Assembly: GCF_014656435.1 (NCBI RefSeq)
Contig: NZ_BNCK01000001.1
Location: forward strand, 620,001-684,000
DNA from: Thalassotalea marina
GTDB lineage: Bacteria > Pseudomonadota > Gammaproteobacteria > Enterobacterales > Alteromonadaceae
Length of the DNA: 64,000 nt
Direction: 5' to 3'
Shown here: in pieces, positions 57,201 to 64,000 of the stretch
Position numbering within the stretch: position 1 is the first letter of the stretch
Layout of the letters: each line of letters begins with the position of its first letter
Translations under genes and position numbers: made by a program
The notes under the pieces: model-generated
Databases searched by the model: none
Told to the model about the DNA's origin: nothing
The model's input: the letters and a program-made list of their open reading frames with translations, nothing else

Positions 57201-58961
57201 ATGTTAAATATTGACAATGCCGAAACCGGCTTTGCTAGCCTCGGCTTGCCTGAAAATATCCTTTCTGCTGTTACTGAACTTGGTTTTACACAAGCAACTC
57301 CTATTCAAGCGAAAACTATTCCTTCATTACTTGAAGGTTATGACGTGTTAGGTGAGGCACAAACCGGTACTGGTAAAACAGCGGCATTCAGTTTACCTGC
57401 ATTAACTAAAATCGACGTTCAATTACGTAAACCGCAAATGCTTGTATTAGCACCTACGCGTGAATTAGCAATTCAGGTAGCAGAAGCTATCGAAGCTTTT
57501 GCTAAAAATATTCGAGGTTTGCGTGTTGCTACTTTATATGGTGGTCAATCATATGGCCCACAATTCCAACAGCTAGAGCGCGGTGCGCAAGTTGTTGTTG
57601 GTACACCTGGGCGTTTAATGGATCACTTACGTCGTAAAAGCTTAAAGCTTCAAGACGTTTCTGTTTGTGTGTTAGATGAAGCCGATGAAATGTTAAACAT
57701 GGGCTTTTTAGAAGACATTGAATGGATTTTAGAACATTTACCAGAATCGACTCAAATGGCGCTATTTTCTGCAACTATGCCAAGCCAGATTAGAAAAGTA
57801 GCCAATAGATTTTTAAAAGATCCTGTTCATGTAAAAATTGCTGCAGTTAAACAAGAAAAAGCTAATATTGAGCAACTTGCTTGGAAAGTAAGTGGCATCA
57901 ATAAAGTAACAGCATTAGAGCGTATCGCTGAAACACAAGATTATGATGCGATGATCATTTTTGTTCGTACACGTAGTGATACGGTAGAAGTCGCTGAAAA
58001 ACTTGAGCGTTCAGGTTACCCCGCACTTGCGTTAAATGGTGACATGAACCAGGCGCAACGTGAGCGTGCAGTTGATCAAATTAAATCGGGTAAAGCATCT
58101 ATTTTAATTGCAACAGATGTTGTTGCACGTGGTTTAGACATTCCAAGAATTTCATTAGTTATCAACTATGACTTACCAGGTGATAATGAATCATATGTAC
58201 ATCGTATTGGTCGAACAGGTAGAGCAGGTCGCACAGGTACTGCTATTTCTTTTGTACGTCCAAGAGAGATGTATTTATTGCGTCAATATGAGCGATTAAC
58301 TTCTGGCGTAATTGGAGTGTTTGAATTACCAACAATTCAAGCCATAGGTGAAACGCGTATTGAACGCACAAAAAATGCTTTGGCTAAATTAGTGGCAGAA
58401 CACGATTTATCTGAGATGCGTGAGATTTTAGAGTCAATGGCAAACGAAAGTGAATTGTCAATGACAGATCTTGCTGCAGCCTTGTTGTATAACAACCAGT
58501 TAAAGCAACCTCTGAGACCAAAAGAAGATCCACGTCCACGTCGTGAAAATCGTGAAAGCCGTGACCGTGATCAAGGTCGTCGAAGAGATGATAGAAGTCG
58601 TGAGAATAGAGCTGGTAAAGAAAGAGCACCTCGTAAAGCTAAATCTTTACGTAGCGATGTTGATTGGGAAACTTATCGTTTAGAAGTTGGTAAAGAGCAT
58701 GGCGCTAAGCCAGGTGACATTGTTGGTGCTATTGCAAATGAAATTGCATTAGACAGCAGTTACATTGGTCAAATCAACTTACACGATAGACACAGCTTAG
58801 TTCAGCTACCGAAAGGTATGCCTGACAAAGTGTTTAGTCAATTGAAACGTGTTCGCGTTCGTCGTCAGGCGTTGGAAATTTCAGTCGCAGGTGCTCCTGT
58901 GATTAATGACAAGCCAAAACGTCGAAGTGACAAACCAAGAAAGTCACCAAGAGTTTCTTAA
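57201..58961 (+). CDS. deaD: DEAD-box ATP-dependent RNA helicase DeaD (CsdA)
   Basis: The 586-residue helicase has the Q motif (FTQATPIQAKTIP), Walker A AQTGTGKT (53-60), DEAD box (VLDEADEMLNMGF), SAT, and HRIGRTGRAGRTG. It also has the C-terminal extension of CsdA: a basic Arg/Asp/Glu-rich tract (about 480-510) and a DbpA-like RNA-binding domain (WETYRLEVGKEHGAKPGDIVGAIANE, in part). It unwinds RNA in ribosome assembly and mRNA decay at low temperature. I chose the ATG at 57201 because GGGAAG precedes it and the family begins there; the frame is open upstream to 57090, which is leader. Confidence 0.95.
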   Translation: MLNIDNAETGFASLGLPENILSAVTELGFTQATPIQAKTIPSLLEGYDVLGEAQTGTGKTAAFSLPALTKIDVQLRKPQMLVLAPTRELAIQVAEAIEAFAKNIRGLRVATLYGGQSYGPQFQQLERGAQVVVGTPGRLMDHLRRKSLKLQDVSVCVLDEADEMLNMGFLEDIEWILEHLPESTQMALFSATMPSQIRKVANRFLKDPVHVKIAAVKQEKANIEQLAWKVSGINKVTALERIAETQDYDAMIIFVRTRSDTVEVAEKLERSGYPALALNGDMNQAQRERAVDQIKSGKASILIATDVVARGLDIPRISLVINYDLPGDNESYVHRIGRTGRAGRTGTAISFVRPREMYLLRQYERLTSGVIGVFELPTIQAIGETRIERTKNALAKLVAEHDLSEMREILESMANESELSMTDLAAALLYNNQLKQPLRPKEDPRPRRENRESRDRDQGRRRDDRSRENRAGKERAPRKAKSLRSDVDWETYRLEVGKEHGAKPGDIVGAIANEIALDSSYIGQINLHDRHSLVQLPKGMPDKVFSQLKRVRVRRQALEISVAGAPVINDKPKRRSDKPRKSPRVS

Positions 58962-58965
58962 AAAT

Positions 58966-58992
58966 AAAGCGCCGTTAAGGCGCTTTTTTTTT
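58966..58992 (+). terminator. Intrinsic terminator of deaD
   Basis: AAAGCGCC (58966-58973) and GGCGCTTT (58979-58986) form an 8-bp stem with a 5-nt loop and a run of Ts, just after the deaD stop. Confidence 0.93.
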
Positions 58993-59065
58993 CCTATAAT
59001 GTCGGTGTTAATTAAGCAAATAATGGCTTTAATTCACGCTTAATTCTTATGTGTATCCAAAAGTT

Positions 59066-59098
59066 TACAGGCCGGCGCTATGCAGTGTATGGCCTGTA
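59066..59098. other. 8-bp inverted repeat upstream of hpd
   Basis: TACAGGCC (59066-59073) and GGCCTGTA (59091-59098) are perfect inverse copies separated by 17 nt, in the roughly 240-bp region between the deaD terminator and hpd. It is preceded by TGTGTA...TTTACA, loosely like a TyrR box but with the wrong spacing. Purpose unknown; a control site for tyrosine-dependent expression is possible. Confidence 0.35.
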
Positions 59099-59235
59099 TT
59101 TGAGTGTAATAATTAATAATCAAAAGTGACGTACATTTTGATTTACGCCTGATTTTAATTTCACTGATCGGCAATGCTTTTCCCGCAACCGTTAGCTGGT
59201 AATAATAGGAGCATAACTGTTGGAGAGATAAAACA

Positions 59236-60279
59236 ATGACTGAAGTGACTAACCCTCTTAAACTATGCGGTATTGAGTTTACCGAATATGCAACTCCTGA
59301 TTCGGATTTCATGGAAAAAGCTTTTTATGGCTTTGGCTTTTCTAAAACTAAAAAGTTTAAAGGACGTGACATTGTTTACTTTAATCAAAACGATATTCAC
59401 TTTTTATTAAACAATGAGCAAAAAGGTTTTTCACGTGAGTTTGCTAAATCTCATGGTCCAGCGATTTGCTCAATGGGTTGGCGTGTAGAAGACGCAGCTT
59501 TTGCTTTTGAACAAGCGATTGCTCGTGGTGCAAAATCTGCACAGCAAGAAGAAAACAAATTACCTTACCCTGCTATTTATGGCATTGGCGATAGTTTGAT
59601 TTATTTTATCGACAAGTTTGGCGCAGCGGGTAATATCTATCAAGATGACTTTGAAGATTTAGCTGAGCCAGTAATTGTTGAAGACAAAGGCTTCAAGGCT
59701 GTAGATCATCTAACTAATAACGTTTACCAAGGCACAATGGAGCACTGGGCTAACTTTTACAAAGATGTATTTGGTTTTACTGAAGTACGTTACTTTGATA
59801 TCAAAGGTGAAAAAACAGCGCTTGTTTCATATGCCCTACAATCTCCGTGTGGAAACTTTTCTATTCCAATCAACGAAGGTAAAGGCACTAATAATAACCA
59901 GATTGATGAGTACTTAGACGAGTATAATGGTCCTGGTGTACAACATTTAGCATTCATCACTGATGACTTAGTTGGTTCTTTGGATAAAATCGATAAATCG
60001 ATTATCGATACATTAAACATTGTGCCAGAGTACTATGATGACGTTTTTGACCGTATTCCATGGGTTAAAGAAGACAAAGAGCGTATTAAAGAGCACCAAA
60101 TTTTGGTAGATAGTCAAAAAGAAAATTCTTACTTGTTGCAAATCTTCACTAAGAACATTTTTGGCCCTATCTTTATCGAGATGATCCAGCGTGTAGACGA
60201 TAAAGGATTTGGTGAAGGTAACTTTACTGCACTGTTTAAGTCAATTGAACTTAACCAAATGGAACGTGGCGTCTTGTAA
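59236..60279 (+). CDS. hpd: 4-hydroxyphenylpyruvate dioxygenase
   Basis: The 347-residue non-heme iron enzyme converts 4-hydroxyphenylpyruvate to homogentisate in tyrosine catabolism. Two vicinal-oxygen-chelate halves are visible; the iron ligands fall in VDHLTNNVYQG (His), GVQHLAFITDD (His) and PIFIEMIQRVDD (Glu). Length is normal for the bacterial enzyme. GGAGAG lies before the ATG. It is a single gene here, closed by a terminator; the homogentisate pathway genes are not in the window. Confidence 0.94.
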   Translation: MTEVTNPLKLCGIEFTEYATPDSDFMEKAFYGFGFSKTKKFKGRDIVYFNQNDIHFLLNNEQKGFSREFAKSHGPAICSMGWRVEDAAFAFEQAIARGAKSAQQEENKLPYPAIYGIGDSLIYFIDKFGAAGNIYQDDFEDLAEPVIVEDKGFKAVDHLTNNVYQGTMEHWANFYKDVFGFTEVRYFDIKGEKTALVSYALQSPCGNFSIPINEGKGTNNNQIDEYLDEYNGPGVQHLAFITDDLVGSLDKIDKSIIDTLNIVPEYYDDVFDRIPWVKEDKERIKEHQILVDSQKENSYLLQIFTKNIFGPIFIEMIQRVDDKGFGEGNFTALFKSIELNQMERGVL

Positions 60280-60298
60280 GCTACAACCATATTAGTTT

Positions 60299-60325
60299 TT
60301 AAGCCGGCATATTGCCGGCTTTTTA
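60299..60325 (+). terminator. Intrinsic terminator of hpd
   Basis: AAGCCGGC (60301-60308) and GCCGGCTT (60314-60321) form an 8-bp GC-rich stem with a 5-nt loop, followed by a short T run. It lies between hpd and the convergent carbonic anhydrase gene. Confidence 0.9.
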
Positions 60326-60341
60326 ATGGGAATATTTAGGA

Positions 60342-60989
60342 TTATTTACTGCTGCTTTTTGTGTGGAATTTGAGGGTGTCACTTTGATAAGTTTCATTTG
60401 ATACAGTTACGTTTAAATTTCGTAGTAACCCATCCGTTAGTTTGTAAACCAATCCATGAACAGTAAGTTCTTGATTTCTTTTCCATGCGTCAATTACCGC
60501 TGTAGTTTTACTTACATTAGCAACTTGTTCAACAACATTCAGTTCACATAACAAGTCCCATTTCTGTTGCGGATCTGACACCGCATTTAGCTCTTCCATA
60601 TGCATACGTTGAACGTCTTCTAAATGCCTGAGCCAATTGTCCATTAATCCATAACTTTTATCATCTAATGAAGCTTGAACACCACCACAGCCGTAATGCC
60701 CACACACAATAATGTGCTTAACTTTTAAGTACTCCACGGCAAACTGTATTACCGATAAGCAGTTGATATCGGTATGTACTACTTGGTTTGCAATATTGCG
60801 ATGAACAAATATCTCACCGGGCATTAACCCTAGTAACTGGTTTGCTGGGACTCTTGAGTCTGAGCAGCCTATCCATAAATATTCGGGAGATTGTTGTTTG
60901 GAAAGGGTATCAAAAAACGTAGGATCTTCTTGATTAATTTTATCTGCCCAATTGCGATTATTTTCAAATAGCTGTTCAATATATGACAT
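60342..60989 (-). CDS. can: Beta-carbonic anhydrase Can
   Basis: With the ATG at 60987-60989 the product has 215 residues and its zinc ligands fall at C42, D44, H98 and C101, the same numbers as in E. coli Can (WIGCSDSR, CGHYGCGG). It interconverts CO2 and bicarbonate for carboxylation reactions. An in-frame ATG at 61020-61022 adds 11 residues and has a better ribosome binding site (TAAGG), so the longer form is possible. The gene is convergent with hpd and divergent from ppiC. Confidence 0.92.
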   Translation of the reverse strand: MSYIEQLFENNRNWADKINQEDPTFFDTLSKQQSPEYLWIGCSDSRVPANQLLGLMPGEIFVHRNIANQVVHTDINCLSVIQFAVEYLKVKHIIVCGHYGCGGVQASLDDKSYGLMDNWLRHLEDVQRMHMEELNAVSDPQQKWDLLCELNVVEQVANVSKTTAVIDAWKRNQELTVHGLVYKLTDGLLRNLNVTVSNETYQSDTLKFHTKSSSK

Positions 60990-61119
60990 GGGGTATTGGA
61001 TTATGATGAAAAAGTAACGCATTGTAGCCGCCTTAGAAATGATAAGTAAATGTTTTACTGCGAATTGCTTTGTTAAACCGCTATAATGGCTACTTGACCT
61101 CGTTTATTGGAGTTTAGGC

Positions 61120-61398
61120 ATGTCTACAGCATGTGCTCGACATATTTTAGTAAAAACGGAAAAGCAGGCTAAAGAACTTATTGAAAAGCTGCACAATGGT
61201 GCTGATTTTGGCCAGCTTGCTAAAAAGTTTTCAACGTGTCCGTCGGGTAAAAAAGGTGGTGATTTAGGGGAGTTTCGACGTGGTCAAATGGTTAAGGCAT
61301 TTGATGATGTGGTATTTAAAAAGGAAGTCTTGAAATTTCATGGTCCAGTAAAAACCCGATTTGGCTTTCATATTATTCAAACCATTTACCGCTCTTAA
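61120..61398 (+). CDS. ppiC: Peptidyl-prolyl cis-trans isomerase C (parvulin)
   Basis: A single-domain parvulin of 92 residues (E. coli PpiC is 93). Motifs: [39 protein letters not shown] (in part) and [13 protein letters not shown]. It has no signal peptide and acts in the cytoplasm on prolyl bonds. TTGGAGTT precedes the ATG as ribosome binding site. It is monocistronic. Confidence 0.95.
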   Translation: MSTACARHILVKTEKQAKELIEKLHNGADFGQLAKKFSTCPSGKKGGDLGEFRRGQMVKAFDDVVFKKEVLKFHGPVKTRFGFHIIQTIYRS

Positions 61399-61415
61399 TA
61401 CTGCTTATCAAATGA

Positions 61416-61444
61416 AAAAGCCGCTAAATATGTTAGCGGCTTTT
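61416..61444. terminator. Bidirectional terminator between ppiC and the TonB receptor
   Basis: AAAAGCCGCTAA (61416-61427) and TTAGCGGCTTTT (61433-61444) form a perfect 12-bp stem with a 5-nt loop. The A and T ends give a T tract on both strands, so it can end both convergent transcripts. Confidence 0.93.
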
Positions 61445-61463
61445 GATTGATTAATTATCTAAC

Positions 61464-64000
61464 CTAAAAGCGAGCTTCTAGGTTAAGTGTCGCATAACGT
61501 GGCGTTTGCCATGCTAGTGGTGCATTGTAGAACTGGTTGCGAGAACCTGCGGTCCAGAATGCTTCATAGTTATCTACATAACTTGTTGGTTGGCTGCTAT
61601 CTAACACGTTGAAGATATCCAATGATGCTTTCATGTCAACACCTTTGAATTCAAACGAGTAACTTGCCGATAGATCCAACTTAAAGGTCCATGGCGTTGT
61701 GCCATTACTACCTCTAGGGTGGTAAGTAATCGTGCCATCATCTTGTGTTACGTAGTAAGTATCACCATAGCTGCCATATAAGTCTGGATCATCACTCCAA
61801 TAGCTACCACCAACAACAGAGCGTGGACGACCACTAGCTAATGTTGAGTTCCAACCAACAACAAAGTTTTCGGTTAGATTGTAACTACCAAAGAATTTAA
61901 ATACATGACGTCTATCATTTGGCAGATTACCGTATGAACCATCCATTAGTGCTGGGAAGTCAAAATCAGTCGTAATACCAGCGTCTTGCTGACCATTATC
62001 TGATTTAACAGCACCTTCAAAGTTTCCATAGCTGTGTGACCAGGTATAACTTGCAGTCCAAGCGAAGTCATCAACACGGTAATTCAATGTTGTTTCTAAC
62101 GCATAGTACTTATTCTCACCTTTTGGTAATCGAACAGTCGTTTTGTTGTCGTAGGTTACAGGGGTGTCGGTATCAGCTAGGCCATCATCATCAGCGTCTA
62201 CGTAAAAAATAGCATCTTTACCAGGGTTGATCATTAAACAGTGTGCGTTGGAATATGCACCACAATAATCATCTAATGCTGAGTCTACGTAGCGATATGT
62301 ACCTTTAACTAACATGGTATATTCGTCAGTTAAGGTGGTTTCGTAGCCTAAAATATATTCAATTTTAGAGAAAGGCTCCGCATTATTCGATACAAACGTT
62401 TTCTCTTCTGGGAAGGTTGCAATTGAGTTTACTACTTGTGAGTTTTCCATTGTTCCGTTGACAGGTGTTGCACCAATTGGCTCACCGTTAGCATCAATAC
62501 CAGTAAACGTGTAGTGCGTGGTTCTATCGTCAACCCCTGACGCGGCGCGGTAAATTGTGTTATTAGCAATCGGCAAGTAATACTGACCAAAAGTACCAAA
62601 CAATTTACTTTCGCCATTTCCTGTAGGATCCCAAGAGAAGCCCAAGCGTGGAGCAACGTCTGTAGTAAATGAACTGATGACACGACCAGTAACCCCTGTG
62701 TTGGTGAAATCATCAACACGTAAGCCTAGAGTTAGAGTCAAGTCGTCAGAAACTGTCCAAACATCCTCAATAAAGTAAGCTTTAATATCACTGGTAAATC
62801 CGCCGCCTTTTTCAGCATTAGAAAATACGCGATCTTGAACGTAGTCTTGTGGTTGGTCACTGGTATTAGTGAATAACACGCCATCAGTACCCTGAATCGA
62901 AGCACCTGGTTGAACTGTGTAGTATGTATATGAGTGGCCGCCGCCAGGACCAGTTGGTATCGTGAACCTTGTTGTATCACGTTCTTGTTTTTCATAACCA
63001 GCAGTGATGGTATGGTTACCAATGGTGTATTCTAAATCCAACGCATACTGTGTATTGGTGTCGTTGTTTTCACCAAATGAACCACCAGGGCCACAACTTA
63101 CAGCAGGGTTAGCCGGATTAGTGCGTCCATCGTTAACAGTTGAACATTCAATATTCGATGCACTGGTTTCATATTCAGTTTCAATACGGCCAGCCATTGC
63201 GGTAACAATTAAATCGTCAGTGATATAACCTGTATAACTAATACTGTGTGTTTCACCACCACGACTACGAAGTTGTGTACCAGTAACGTCGCCAATACCT
63301 TCTTTACCTAAATTAGCATTGTATGCATAGATGGTTTCAAGTGAGTCAGTTCGATTAGAATAACCAAAATAGCTTAAACGGTGGTTGTCATTAATATCCC
63401 AATCTACTGTTGCACCCCAGAACAAATTATCGCTACCAGACGCTTCGCGCTTAATGTATTGACTGTTTGCTAAGTAGTGATTCCAAAATGATGGTTGGAA
63501 AGTTAATGTGCGGGTATCATCTTTAGGGTTGATAATCGCATAGAAGAACAACTTATCTTCGATGATTGGACCACCAACTGAAAAAGTCATTTCTTTGTTT
63601 GTTTGTTCATTGAGCGTATCGTCACGATAAATTGTTCCGGTACCTCCATTAGCGCGGGCTATTTGCTCATTATCACTGCGCCAAGCATCTGGTGTGTATG
63701 TACCTGTTACAGCAAATTCCCACTCATTAGTACCTTTTTTAGCTGTCGCGTTAATAGCACCACCTGTTGCACGCCCATAGCGAGCTGAATATCCGCCGGT
63801 TTTTACTTGGAATTCTTTATAAAATTCGAATGGTAGTTCCCCGCAACCTAAGCCGTTACGTGTGTTAGTAACTTCCATACCATTGATGTAACATATGTTC
63901 TCTGCGACCGACGAACCACCAAAAGATGCTGTGTTAGCACCAAACGCTTGGTCACCACCGATAACACCAGGTGCTAATAGTGCAACAGAAGTTAAAGTAC
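61464..64000 (-). CDS. TonB-dependent receptor, Oar-like (partial)
   Basis: The frame is open to the right edge, so the N terminus (signal peptide and probably a carboxypeptidase-like regulatory domain) is missing; 844 residues are visible. The first part is the plug domain (YINGMEVTNTRNG, YKEFQVKTGGYSARYGRATGG), followed by a 22-strand type outer-membrane barrel and the C-terminal strand YATLNLEARF ending in Phe. The plug and barrel resemble Oar/OmpA-related TonB-dependent receptors, common in marine Alteromonadales for peptide or glycan uptake. The substrate is unknown. An internal ATG at 63876-63878 is not the start, since plug sequence continues upstream of it. Confidence 0.92.
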   Translation of the reverse strand, partial: TLTSVALLAPGVIGGDQAFGANTASFGGSSVAENICYINGMEVTNTRNGLGCGELPFEFYKEFQVKTGGYSARYGRATGGAINATAKKGTNEWEFAVTGTYTPDAWRSDNEQIARANGGTGTIYRDDTLNEQTNKEMTFSVGGPIIEDKLFFYAIINPKDDTRTLTFQPSFWNHYLANSQYIKREASGSDNLFWGATVDWDINDNHRLSYFGYSNRTDSLETIYAYNANLGKEGIGDVTGTQLRSRGGETHSISYTGYITDDLIVTAMAGRIETEYETSASNIECSTVNDGRTNPANPAVSCGPGGSFGENNDTNTQYALDLEYTIGNHTITAGYEKQERDTTRFTIPTGPGGGHSYTYYTVQPGASIQGTDGVLFTNTSDQPQDYVQDRVFSNAEKGGGFTSDIKAYFIEDVWTVSDDLTLTLGLRVDDFTNTGVTGRVISSFTTDVAPRLGFSWDPTGNGESKLFGTFGQYYLPIANNTIYRAASGVDDRTTHYTFTGIDANGEPIGATPVNGTMENSQVVNSIATFPEEKTFVSNNAEPFSKIEYILGYETTLTDEYTMLVKGTYRYVDSALDDYCGAYSNAHCLMINPGKDAIFYVDADDDGLADTDTPVTYDNKTTVRLPKGENKYYALETTLNYRVDDFAWTASYTWSHSYGNFEGAVKSDNGQQDAGITTDFDFPALMDGSYGNLPNDRRHVFKFFGSYNLTENFVVGWNSTLASGRPRSVVGGSYWSDDPDLYGSYGDTYYVTQDDGTITYHPRGSNGTTPWTFKLDLSASYSFEFKGVDMKASLDIFNVLDSSQPTSYVDNYEAFWTAGSRNQFYNAPLAWQTPRYATLNLEARF

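Noticed and set aside
59040-59312. 90-codon minus-strand ORF overlapping the hpd start
   Set aside because: It covers the hpd promoter and first codons, has no ribosome binding site and no recognisable protein features.
63876-63878. ATG as possible start of the TonB receptor
   Set aside because: The open frame continues upstream to the window edge with clear plug-domain sequence, so the gene is cut by the edge.

Overview
The window looks like chromosome of an AT-rich marine gammaproteobacterium of the order Alteromonadales, most like Colwelliaceae (Colwellia or Thalassotalea type). This is inferred from gene content, gene order and protein style (fadIJ, sixA-smrB-prmB-aroC, the leuS-to-lipA block, Reg_prop/GGDEF/EAL sensor, Oar-type receptor); no database search was possible. 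I found no rRNA, tRNA, CRISPR array, insertion sequence or phage gene.

Left part, mostly minus strand: the start of an ECF sigma factor gene (1-135) is cut by the left edge. A tight six-gene Bat (aerotolerance-type) operon follows, reading moxR, DUF58, DUF4381, VWA (BatA), VWA-TPR fusion (BatB/C), batD. Divergent from it is fadI-fadJ (beta-oxidation), preceded by a palindrome with the FadR operator core. From 11.1 to 12 kb there is an accessory pocket: a 66-residue membrane peptide gene, a 33-codon ORF, and a gene whose product holds eight perfect copies of a 10-residue repeat. Next come a 1517-residue membrane sensor with intact GGDEF and EAL domains and an M16 metalloprotease.

Middle: sixA, smrB, prmB, aroC, an MFS transporter and a small periplasmic binding-like protein lead to a large minus-strand block. 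Its genes, in transcription order, are leuS-lptE-holA-nadD-rsfS-rlmH-mrdA-rodA-rlpA-dacA-ybeD-lipB-lipA. It joins translation, LPS assembly, replication, NAD synthesis, cell elongation and lipoylation in the arrangement typical of gammaproteobacteria. Divergent from leuS is a zinc-ribbon YbeL-like gene, followed by a Lon-family protease gene.

Right part: a 470-bp non-coding stretch with several inverted repeats precedes a complete 13-gene NADH:quinone oxidoreductase operon (nuoA-N with fused nuoCD). It is very compact, with most genes overlapping. After it come a lipoprotein with DGSG repeats, the cold-shock helicase gene deaD with a structured 5' leader that could mask its ribosome binding site, hpd (tyrosine catabolism), a beta-carbonic anhydrase, ppiC, and a TonB-dependent receptor that runs off the right edge.

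The most promising undescribed items are the eight-copy repeat gene with its 33-codon partner, the three-way-junction leader of deaD, and the palindromes upstream of nuoA. Most of the rest is ordinary core genome.
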